Below, in pieces: positions 1 through 7,752 of a stretch of DNA of 64,000 bases (positions within the stretch are counted from its first letter, which is position 1; every line of letters begins with the position of its first letter). Below the pieces are notes generated by a model. It was not told the origin of the DNA, did no database searches, and worked only from the letters and a program-made list of their open reading frames with translations. Origin of the DNA: Pseudanabaena galeata CCNP1313 (GTDB lineage Bacteria > Cyanobacteriota > Cyanobacteriia > Pseudanabaenales > Pseudanabaenaceae); NCBI RefSeq assembly GCF_029910235.1, contig NZ_CP112874.1, positions 3,531,001 to 3,595,000 on the forward strand, written 5' to 3'. The translations under genes were made by a program, and so were the position numbers.

Positions 1-114
1 AGCAAGAAACGAATTTTTGTTAAAACTATCGGTTAATGATACTTTTAACACATATGTAATGGTTTATATAACTGCCAATCCTTCTAAAGCTCGTTGTAAA
101 AGGAAATTATTCAG

Positions 115-2280
115 GTGAGACCAGAAGAGTCATCCACTCTTGAGATCAAAGAGATGCTTCATCACGTACTTACGGTTGAAGATCCACAAGGTTTTCGCAA
201 TTTTCTCTTGAATAATATGACCTATTCTTTGGGACGAAGCTTGGGTAATTCAATAATTCTGCGGTCTAATCTTGTATCTCGCCAACATGCAACTTTGTTA
301 GCGGTAACCTCAAAGAAGTCTTCATGCTTTTTCCGAATAATTGACGGCAGTATAGATGGAAAACGTAGTACGAATGGGATTTTAATTAACGGTCGAAAGA
401 GATTTTCGCATATATTATCCCATGGTGATGAAATTCTATTTAGTAAGGATACTAAGGCGGTGTTTCAGGTAATCAGTGCGATTACTAATATTCCCAAAAT
501 CAATATTTCTCAAAATCAGATTACTAAAAGCAGCTATCCTCATCTAAATAATCAACCCTTTGATGAGACTGAACTGTTTCGGTTTTCTCCTTTACAGTCT
601 ATTCTTGATCAAGATTTATCAGCGCATGTTCATAAGACTGTAAATCAATTCATTTCATCACCTGAGTTAAACCCGCAACCAATTATTGAGTTAAATCTCG
701 TTGGCAAAATCTTATATCTTAATCCTGCGGCGTTGACTCAATTTCCTGATCTTGAAGAGAAGAGAATTCGCCATCCTTTGCTGCAAGAACTGTTAGTGCA
801 GTTAGTGACATTGGTTAATCCTGTCAGCCAATTTTTTGTGCGAGAGGCGATGATCGATGACAAGGTATTTGAAGAAATTATCTATTTTATGCCTTGGAAT
901 GAGGTCATTCGTATCCACATAGCTGATGTGACTAAACAAAGACAAGCAGAAGCGATTATTGCTTATCAAAGTCATCATGACACATTAACAGGGCTACCAA
1001 ACCGAAAATATTTGCATGAACATTTGGTTGAAGTTATCAACAAGTTAGAAGATAAAGAGCAGCAATTTTCAGTTTTATTTTTGGATATCGATCGCTTTAA
1101 GTTAATAAATGATTCTCTAGGACATAGCGTTGGTGATTTGTTGCTAAAAGCTGTGAGCGATCGCCTCAAGAGTTTGCTGAAGCAGGGTGATTTAATGGTG
1201 CGTTGGGGTGCTGATGAATTTGCGATCGTGGCTATGGAGATTCATTCTACGGATGCCGTTGTTCAATTTGCTGAAGCCATGATTCAGTCTTTGACTTTAC
1301 CTTTTAATTGTGGTGGTCATGAACTCCATATCACTACCTGTATTGGTGCAAGTATTTATCCAGATCATCATACTGAAGTTGAGGGTCTAATTCGGAATGC
1401 AGATATGGCTATGTATCGGGCTAAAGCTGAAGGACAGAATAGTTTTCAGTTCTATGTTCCGAATATGCAGGAGCAGAGTTTTCAGCGCTTGTCCATGGAA
1501 AACAATCTGCGAAGAGCGCTAGAAAACAACGAATTACTTACCTATTATCAACCTCAAATCGATCTTTGCACTGGCAAAATTGTGGGCTTGGAAGTATTGC
1601 TGCGTTGGAAACATGTTTCTTTAGGGTCGATTCCACCGAGTCAATTTATTCCCCTTGCCGAAGAAACAGGGCTAATTACGGCGATCGGATCTTGGGTATT
1701 GCGACAAACTTGCTTACAGGCGATCGCATGGCAAAATATGGGTTTACCGCCGATTCAAGTTGGTGTAAATTTGTCGATCAAGCAACTTCAGCAAAAGGAC
1801 TTTCTATCTTGTTTACAACAAATTCTTGAAGAAACAAATCTTGATCCGCATTTTCTAGAACTAGAAATTACTGAAGGGATCATGATGGATAATGTGGAAG
1901 AAAAAATTATCTTGTTAAATGAATTCCGTCAGATGGGCATTCAGTTGTCAATTGATGATTTTGGAACTGGTTACTCGGCTCTAAGTTATTTGAAAAATTT
2001 GCCCATTGATACGCTAAAAATTGACCGTATTTTTATTGAATACGTTACTCACAGCGCACACGATCGCACAATTGTCGCTTCGATTATTAATTTAGCCCAT
2101 AGTTTAAATTTGAATGTGATTGCTGAAGGTGTGGAAACGATAGAGCAGGTGGATATATTGCGATCGCTTGGCTGCGATCAGATCCAAGGTTATTTTTTCT
2201 ATAAAGCTTTGCCAGCAGACGAAATTGAGGTTTTGTTAAGGGCGCAAGGTGTAACTAAACCGAATAAAATCGAACCATAA
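115..2280 (+). CDS. FHA-GGDEF-EAL cyclic-di-GMP signalling protein
   Basis: A 721-residue protein that probably makes and/or breaks cyclic di-GMP. An N-terminal FHA domain (about residues 25-120, with GRSLGN, SRQHA and STNGILING) suggests phosphothreonine binding. A spacer follows, then a GGDEF domain (about 285-440, starting HDTLTGLPNR) and an EAL domain (about 465-705). The cyclase signature is GADEF, a change at the second glycine, so cyclase activity is uncertain. The phosphodiesterase core looks complete: EVLLRW at the EAL position, VNLS, EITEG, DDFGTGYS, LKID and AEGVET. The start is GTG at 115 with AGGA about ten bases upstream; no in-frame ATG lies close by. The 114 bases to its left show no gene. 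It ends in a shared terminator facing the next gene. Confidence 0.93.
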   Translation: MRPEESSTLEIKEMLHHVLTVEDPQGFRNFLLNNMTYSLGRSLGNSIILRSNLVSRQHATLLAVTSKKSSCFFRIIDGSIDGKRSTNGILINGRKRFSHILSHGDEILFSKDTKAVFQVISAITNIPKINISQNQITKSSYPHLNNQPFDETELFRFSPLQSILDQDLSAHVHKTVNQFISSPELNPQPIIELNLVGKILYLNPAALTQFPDLEEKRIRHPLLQELLVQLVTLVNPVSQFFVREAMIDDKVFEEIIYFMPWNEVIRIHIADVTKQRQAEAIIAYQSHHDTLTGLPNRKYLHEHLVEVINKLEDKEQQFSVLFLDIDRFKLINDSLGHSVGDLLLKAVSDRLKSLLKQGDLMVRWGADEFAIVAMEIHSTDAVVQFAEAMIQSLTLPFNCGGHELHITTCIGASIYPDHHTEVEGLIRNADMAMYRAKAEGQNSFQFYVPNMQEQSFQRLSMENNLRRALENNELLTYYQPQIDLCTGKIVGLEVLLRWKHVSLGSIPPSQFIPLAEETGLITAIGSWVLRQTCLQAIAWQNMGLPPIQVGVNLSIKQLQQKDFLSCLQQILEETNLDPHFLELEITEGIMMDNVEEKIILLNEFRQMGIQLSIDDFGTGYSALSYLKNLPIDTLKIDRIFIEYVTHSAHDRTIVASIINLAHSLNLNVIAEGVETIEQVDILRSLGCDQIQGYFFYKALPADEIEVLLRAQGVTKPNKIEP

Positions 2281-2317
2281 AAAAGAGAAGCGGCGCAATG
2301 CGCCGCTTCTCTTTTTT
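2278..2317. terminator. bidirectional hairpin terminator
   Basis: A perfect palindrome with a GAGAAGCGGCGC stem flanked by A and T runs lies between two convergent genes. It can terminate transcription from both sides. Confidence 0.8.
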
Positions 2318-4085
2318 ATGGTTCGATGCTGAGCCACAATCTTAGGTTTAGCTCTTGGTTGGGTGAAGGATTGGTAATTTGGACTAGATCGAAATGATTA
2401 CAGATGGGAGCTTGTAAAGTAACCTCAACAGTATTTAACAAGTCTTGCTGGAAAGTGGTAACGGTAATCGTTTCACCCGATGTGTAATCACGGAGGCGAT
2501 CGCTAAAGTTTTCTGCCGTGACTCGAATTCCTGCGATCGCGATTACCATGTCACCTGTGCTAAGCCCAGCCTTTTGAGCAGGTGAGCCAAACTCAACCTT
2601 CTCAACTTCCGCAAGCCCATTTTTAGTTTTCAGCGTCATCCCCGTGAAGGGAATGTCTTGGCGAGATGTGCGTAATTCTAGTCCGAAGGGTTCGAGATAA
2701 TAGTTATAGTCCAGTTCTTTTGTACCGTAGAGGTAATCATTCCAGAAATTAGATAGGTCAACACCTGCGACGGTCTCGATGACTTCATGGAGTTCTGCTT
2801 CGCTAAAGCCAATCTCTTCTTTCCCAAAGCGCTCCCACATAATCTGCATGACCCGATCAAGCGATCGCAGATTATTAGTTTTAGAACGAATTAGTAAATC
2901 TAGCAGCAGCGATACTAATTCCCCTTTAAGGTAGTAGGAAATTTGGTTGTTGTGGGTATTTGGATCAGGACGATAGAGCTTAATCCATGTGTCAAAACTA
3001 GAATCATAGAGGGATTGAACATTGCGTCCAAAGGTTGTTTGCAGACGAGTAATGGCTTTGCTGACTAGTTTGAGATAATGCTTAGCATCGTAAAGCCCAG
3101 CCCGAAGCGGGAAAATTTGGTCATAATAACTGGTAGTTCCTTCGCTAAACCAAAGTGAACTAGTGTAATTCTCATTGTCGTAATCAAATTTTTCTAGGGC
3201 TTTAGGACGAATCCGTTTTACATTCCATGTATGGAAAAACTCGTGGGCAACGAGATTCATAAACTGGAGATAGCTCTCTTCTTTGCGAAAGCCTAAACGG
3301 TTGTAGAGCAGGACGGTGCTATTTTTATGCTCTAGTCCGCCAAATCCATTGCTAGTATGAAGAATAAAGTCATAGCGATCGTAGGGTAAGCCTCCAAATA
3401 TTTCCGCCTCCACAGCGACGATCGCTGCCGTATCTTTCACAATACGCTGCATATCTGCATTATGTTGTCCCCAGACGACAAAGCTATGGGGTTTATCCAG
3501 AACTGTGAATTCATAGCGCTGATGCATCCCAATCTCAAAGGGACTATCAACTAAAGTGTCAAAATCCTTGGCATAGAAAGTATGCGTAGCATTCTCAAGT
3601 GCTGGTAAAGCTGTCGCAATTTGCCAATTATCTTTGATCTCGCCAATCTCGACGGTATAGGGTTGTTGCTGATGTTCGGTCACGTACATAAATACGGCTG
3701 CACCAGTCAAAAAGGCATGGGTGCGATCGATATGATTAGTACGGACGGTTAATTCATTGCAGAAGATGCGATAACGAATTTTGATGGTTGAATTAATGAT
3801 CGAATTATTGGGATGATCGCTATTAATTGCACATTTCACCTGCCAATGGTTTTTACTGATTTTTTGCCACGAGAGAGGAGTTCCCGACGCATCAGTTGCC
3901 TCAAAATCTTGCAGATGTTTGGCATATTCACGCACCAAATAGGAACCAGGTGTCCAGACTGGCAACTTCAGATCGATAAATTCAGCTTGCCAATCAGCGA
4001 TCGCTAGTTCAACTTCTAACAGATGATTTTCTGGCTCTGGAATCGATAGACGGTAGTTAAATTGGCTGCTAGAAAAGTTTTTCAT
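2316..4085 (-). CDS. M61 family glycyl aminopeptidase with PDZ domain
   Basis: A 589-residue zinc metallopeptidase of family M61. The N-terminal beta domain covers about residues 1-210. The catalytic part has GGLEHKNS near 250, the zinc motif HEFFH at 281-285 and the downstream ligand glutamate in FSEGTTSYYD (E315). A PDZ domain follows at about 490-570, with GSPAQKAGLSTGDMVIAI. All catalytic residues of the family are visible. I see no signal peptide, so a cytoplasmic place is likely. Family members remove N-terminal glycine or alanine from peptides; the substrate here is unknown. ATG start at 4085. It is convergent with the GGDEF gene and shares its terminator. Confidence 0.92.
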   Translation of the reverse strand: MKNFSSSQFNYRLSIPEPENHLLEVELAIADWQAEFIDLKLPVWTPGSYLVREYAKHLQDFEATDASGTPLSWQKISKNHWQVKCAINSDHPNNSIINSTIKIRYRIFCNELTVRTNHIDRTHAFLTGAAVFMYVTEHQQQPYTVEIGEIKDNWQIATALPALENATHTFYAKDFDTLVDSPFEIGMHQRYEFTVLDKPHSFVVWGQHNADMQRIVKDTAAIVAVEAEIFGGLPYDRYDFILHTSNGFGGLEHKNSTVLLYNRLGFRKEESYLQFMNLVAHEFFHTWNVKRIRPKALEKFDYDNENYTSSLWFSEGTTSYYDQIFPLRAGLYDAKHYLKLVSKAITRLQTTFGRNVQSLYDSSFDTWIKLYRPDPNTHNNQISYYLKGELVSLLLDLLIRSKTNNLRSLDRVMQIMWERFGKEEIGFSEAELHEVIETVAGVDLSNFWNDYLYGTKELDYNYYLEPFGLELRTSRQDIPFTGMTLKTKNGLAEVEKVEFGSPAQKAGLSTGDMVIAIAGIRVTAENFSDRLRDYTSGETITVTTFQQDLLNTVEVTLQAPICNHFDLVQITNPSPNQELNLRLWLSIEP

Positions 4086-4107
4086 GGGTTTTTAATTTAT
4101 CGTTAGC

Positions 4108-4132
4108 ATAGTCGGCGCTTTGCGCCGACTAT
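4108..4132. terminator. hairpin at the end of the amidohydrolase gene
   Basis: A perfect palindrome (ATAGTCGGCGC, loop TTT) overlaps the stop region of the following gene. There is no strong T run, so it may be a repeat-derived hairpin rather than a classical terminator. Confidence 0.5.
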
Positions 4133-5463
4133 ATCAAATCATCAAGTTCTGCATAGTCGGGCAAAGTTGTATCGATCGCTATGCCATTTCTAAACACAGT
4201 GCGATCGCCTTGGTGGCGAGAGAGTAACTCATTATAGCTACGTGCTTTAAATAGAACCAAATCCGCAACTTGTCCAATTCCAATCTTACCAACATCAGAT
4301 AAGCCCATTAAAGCCGCAGGGCGTGAAGTCACTGACTCGATCCAGTTGTCATAGGGTGTATCTAAATGCGAAATTTTTGTTCCCATGCTGAAAACTTCTA
4401 ATAGATCATGATCGCCAAATCCATAAAAAGGATCGCGGCAATTATCACTGGCTAGGGATACGATCACACCTGCTGCATCAAGTTCCCGCACTAGCGTTAC
4501 CCCACGCCAGCGCGGTGTGCGAGCCGCCACTCGATCTTGTAAATACAGATTGCACATTGGCAAACTAACGATGCCGATATTTGCTTCTTTGATGAGTGCG
4601 ATCGTGGCGTTGGCGGTATCTTCCTCTTGTAATGCCAAACTACAGCAATGACCGCAGACTATTTGCGAACTGAAATTATTTCTTAAACCTGCTTCGGCGA
4701 TATGATGCAAGGTGCGTGACTCAGGGTCATTATTTTCATCGGCATGGAAATCAAGACTGAGGTTCCGTTCGGTAGCCAAGGTCAGAATCCGATCTAAATG
4801 TTGATCTAGTTCTGGAGTCATATGGGCAATGCCACCAAGAATGCAACCTAAGTCAGCGATCGCATCCGCAAATTGTTCTCCTTCCTTAGTTGCAAAATAG
4901 GGGAGTTGCACTAATGACACAGCTTGAAGGGAGATTTTCTCCTTCCATTTTTCGCGCAATTCTTTAAATACTTTAAGGGTTGTCTCAACTTGATGCGGTG
5001 GACAATCTAAATGTGTCCTGATTGCCTTTGTGCCGTGGGCGTAACTACATTTCAGCCCAAATTCCATGCGGCGATAGAGGTCGTCATAGTTCCAATTGCC
5101 CTGCTCTGTGCAATCTCGATAAATACCTTTGAGTGCGCCTTGGAATGTACCATCTAAATTTGGACTACGTTCCCACATATGTCCTTTGTCAAGGTGGGTA
5201 TGTAAATCCGCAAAGCAAGGAATCATGATCCCTTGTTTCCCATCAATGATTGGTAAACTTTCGGTCGGGATTTGAGAGATTTGAGAGTTCGGTAAAATAT
5301 CTGTTATTTGACCATTCTGAATTTCGAGATGACAAGGAAATAGGCGATCGCGTTGTAATGTTGGCGTGAGGTTAGTTTCTAAATCTCGTCCAAGCATCTC
5401 ACTATCGATAAAACAATTAGGAATCCGAACATTAACAATCCAATAATGCGAAGGTTCTGACAT
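4129..5463 (-). CDS. codA: cytosine-deaminase-like amidohydrolase
   Basis: A metal-dependent amidohydrolase of about 444 residues. Motifs match cytosine deaminase: FADLHTHLDKGH (metal histidines), HADEN (catalytic region), VCGHCC, and SDNCRDPFYGFGDHDLLEVF (metal aspartate and active-site loop). Cytosine deaminase converts cytosine to uracil for pyrimidine salvage, but related enzymes act on isoguanine, creatinine and other rings, so the substrate is inferred. The open frame extends to a TTG at 5514, but that extension enters a repeat (family C); I prefer the ATG at 5463 (MSEPSHYW). It stands alone, 43 bases from the M61 gene on the same strand. Confidence is high for the family and moderate for the substrate. 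Confidence 0.82.
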   Translation of the reverse strand: MSEPSHYWIVNVRIPNCFIDSEMLGRDLETNLTPTLQRDRLFPCHLEIQNGQITDILPNSQISQIPTESLPIIDGKQGIMIPCFADLHTHLDKGHMWERSPNLDGTFQGALKGIYRDCTEQGNWNYDDLYRRMEFGLKCSYAHGTKAIRTHLDCPPHQVETTLKVFKELREKWKEKISLQAVSLVQLPYFATKEGEQFADAIADLGCILGGIAHMTPELDQHLDRILTLATERNLSLDFHADENNDPESRTLHHIAEAGLRNNFSSQIVCGHCCSLALQEEDTANATIALIKEANIGIVSLPMCNLYLQDRVAARTPRWRGVTLVRELDAAGVIVSLASDNCRDPFYGFGDHDLLEVFSMGTKISHLDTPYDNWIESVTSRPAALMGLSDVGKIGIGQVADLVLFKARSYNELLSRHQGDRTVFRNGIAIDTTLPDYAELDDLI

Positions 5464-5506
5464 AGCGAGGATGATTGTATCTTTAGCTAAATATACCGTG
5501 ATGTGT

Positions 5507-5776
5507 AATACCAATTAACGAAAGTGTGACCACACTTTTGTTAATTACTGATGTTAAGTGGATGGAATGCCTGCGATCATTGAAATCAAGGGCTGGCACG
5601 GGGGCGCAGCCCCTACAAGCTCTAAATTATTGGGGTAGGGGCAATCCCCCCGTGGTTGCCCTGTTCTGCTAGCAGCAAGAGATTCATCATCTTAGTTCCA
5701 GTAACATCAGTTAATTAAAAGCCAAACCCAGTGAGGGTTTTAAAAGCACAAAATGCATAGCCATTTTGTGCTTTCG
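5507..5776. repeat. family C palindromic repeat interrupted by a family E element
   Basis: Positions 5507-5547 and 5711-5776 together make one family C repeat. Its first hairpin is built on AAAGTGTG/CACACTTT and its second on an imperfect CACAAAATG/CATTTTGTG stem. The two halves are separated by a 163-base family E element at 5548-5710, flanked by the 7-base direct repeat TTAATTA (5541-5547 and 5711-5717). Joining the halves across one TTAATTA gives the arrangement seen in the intact copies at 13987, 34279 and 58117. The repeats fill the gap between codA and the kinase remnant, and no gene is seen here. Confidence 0.85.
5548..5710. mobile_element. family E MITE-like element, copy 1
   Basis: A 163-base non-coding element with imperfect terminal inverted repeats starting CTGATGTTA. 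The inside holds a GC-rich inverted pair (GGGGGCGCAGCCCCTAC and GTAGGGGCAATCCCCC). It is flanked by TTAATTA duplications and inserted in a family C repeat. A second copy with 16-base perfect ends lies at 40375-40540. It encodes no transposase, so mobilisation in trans is inferred. Confidence 0.75.
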
Positions 5777-5787
5777 GATAACTATTT

Positions 5788-6735
5788 CTAGTCCGTCAAG
5801 TAGTCGTTGATTTTTTTGACTAGCTGTTTTAGTGACACTGGTTTACTGAGATAGTCATTTGCGCCCACCTCAATGCACCGATCGCGATCGCCCGCCATTG
5901 CTAGGGCAGTCAAGGCAATGATTGGCGTATCGGCTAACTCAGGTATTTGGCGAATGCGCTGGATCGCTTCCAATCCATCCATTTCTGGCATTTGAATATC
6001 CATTAAAATTAGATCGGGATGGGTTTGTTGAGCTAAGTCGATCGCCATTTGTCCGTTGTGGGCAATGACTAAGCGATAGCCCTTCAGACTTAAATATTCA
6101 GCAAACAGGTTAATATTGTCCTCATTATCCTCGGCGAGTAAAATTACTGGTGTGCTATCGGTTTCAACTTCAATCACTTCGGTGTTAGACGGAAGCGTGG
6201 GTTCTGGCTCTATGGATAAGTCACAGAATGGCGAGATCGGAATTGCGATCGTAAAGCAACTGCCCACGCCTAATTCACTGGTTAATCTGACTTCGCCGCC
6301 ATGCAGCTCAACCAAGCGCTTGACGAGGACTAAACCCAATCCCGAACCTTCGTAGTTACGGTTGAGGGCGCTCTCAACTTGCACAAACGGTTGGAATAAA
6401 CGTTTAATCTGATCTGGCGGAATCCCAATGCCAGTATCAACGATGCTAATTTCTAGGGTGTCATATGCGCCACCTTTCGCGATTTCGTTATTTTTATTAC
6501 CCAGAACCTTTATGTAGCTTACTTTTAGGGTGATTTTGCCGCCGTTCGGCGTGAATTTGACGGCATTATTGAGCAGATTAATCAGAACTTGCCGAATTCG
6601 CCGTTCGTCAAGGTTGATGGTGGGCAGGTTGGCGGGAATCTCTGACTCTAGTTGAATATTTTTACTGAAGGCTTGTTGCTTAATAAAGACTAAACTTGAT
6701 TGACAAAGGGCTTCTATGTTACTGGGTTGACAAGA
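5788..6735 (-). pseudogene. hybrid histidine kinase, 3' part (HATPase-REC), severed by IS630
   Basis: About 315 codons that form the end of the kinase starting at 11748. They carry the HATPase_c domain (N box with NLLNNAVKF, G1 VDTGIGI, F box LFQPF, G2 GSGLGL) and a C-terminal receiver domain (LLAEDNEDN, phospho-acceptor in LILMDIQMP, lysine in LSKPV). The open frame runs on to a TTG at 6750, but those residues come from the inserted element. Removing 6738-7757 joins GQIKL directly to SCQPSN in the same frame. On its own this part has no dimerisation/phosphoacceptor histidine and probably no good start, so it is most likely inactive. Confidence 0.9.
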
Positions 6736-6746
6736 TATAGCGGTTT

Positions 6747-7394
6747 TCAAATGAGCGTGGTACGAGCGTCACATTCGTAAAACCAGCCAAAGAAGTCAGA
6801 ATCGGAAACAGAATTGAAAGCGAGAGTGATAGCATCATAAAGCTGCTCAGTGGTTCTCGGAGCAATCGAACGCAGAATGGATTTGATTTTTGACCAAAAC
6901 ATCTCAATCGGTGATAAATCAGGAGAATAAGTGGGCAAGAAAATCAGTTTAGCGCCAGTATTCTCAATCGCAGTTCTGACCTCATCGCTACAGTGGAGAT
7001 TGAGATTATCCATCACGACGACCATCGTATCGTTTAGCTGTGGTACAAGTACCTCAGTCACATAAAACAAAAAAGTTACCGCATTGTTACTGCCAAAAAA
7101 TGATAGAGCCGCAATTACCCCCGTAATCGCGATCGCCGCAATGATGGTCAGATTTTTACCTTTGTTGTGTGGTTTACAGCCATGCGCCCTTGTGCCTTTT
7201 TTTGACCTTGCATAAGTCCTAGCCATATTTAGGTTTGTGCCTGACTCATCGATAAACACCAGATTATTGGTTTCGATTGCCCACATTATCAGTTGATATT
7301 CTAGTCTCAACTGTTTGACTGCTTCACTTTCTTGTTTGTCGGCATGAAAAGTTTTTTTTTGCGGGTTAACTCGATTTCCTGTAAGGCTCGACAA
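6747..7394 (-). CDS. IS630 transposase, catalytic (DDE) part, orfB
   Basis: The catalytic half of an IS630 transposase, 215 residues if read from its first possible start. The DDE triad is visible: FIDESG (first Asp), VVMDNLNLH (second Asp), and the glutamate in YSPDLSPIEMFWSKIK. It overlaps orfA by 88 bases in the -1 frame. The overlap contains nine consecutive A residues on the coding strand (7352-7360), so the working protein is probably a frameshift fusion made by -1 slippage, and the start at 7394 may not be used. The stop lies inside the left terminal repeat. Confidence 0.88.
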   Translation of the reverse strand: MSSLTGNRVNPQKKTFHADKQESEAVKQLRLEYQLIMWAIETNNLVFIDESGTNLNMARTYARSKKGTRAHGCKPHNKGKNLTIIAAIAITGVIAALSFFGSNNAVTFLFYVTEVLVPQLNDTMVVVMDNLNLHCSDEVRTAIENTGAKLIFLPTYSPDLSPIEMFWSKIKSILRSIAPRTTEQLYDAITLAFNSVSDSDFFGWFYECDARTTLI

Positions 7395-7711
7395 ATCGTG
7401 GACTGACTTACCAATATCTCTGTCTTTTCCGCGAACCTTTGACTGATTTCTAGCAAGGTTATATCATTTTGTCCTTCAATGATTGCTTCTAGGATTGGGT
7501 AATGGGTTGCGTTGACTTTGGCTACTGCTCCTCCTCCATGGGGTTTTGCCGCCACACTCCCTGTTTGTTTTTGTCTTTGTACCAGATTATTGACCCAGCT
7601 TCGACTTACTGCAAACCTATCGGCTACTTCTTTCATCGTGGTTTTTCCTTTTTGATACCCTGCGATTACTCGTTCTCTCAAATCCTGTGAATACGCTTTT
7701 CCTGTTTGCAT
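7307..7711 (-). CDS. IS630 transposase, helix-turn-helix part, orfA
   Basis: A 134-residue N-terminal half of the IS630 transposase. It holds a helix-turn-helix (SQDLRERVIAGYQKGKT, then VADRFAVSRSWVNNLV) and a second winged-helix-like part (LLEISQRFAEKTEILVSQSTICRAL), which in this family bind the terminal repeats. It ends shortly after the A9 run at 7352-7360, where slippage would carry ribosomes into orfB. ATG start at 7711, just inside the right end of the element. Confidence 0.88.
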   Translation of the reverse strand: MQTGKAYSQDLRERVIAGYQKGKTTMKEVADRFAVSRSWVNNLVQRQKQTGSVAAKPHGGGAVAKVNATHYPILEAIIEGQNDITLLEISQRFAEKTEILVSQSTICRALQEIELTRKKKLFMPTNKKVKQSNS

Positions 7712-7752
7712 TTTCTCTCCATTTTACCTTGCTCTTGCTCATTTGAAAACCG

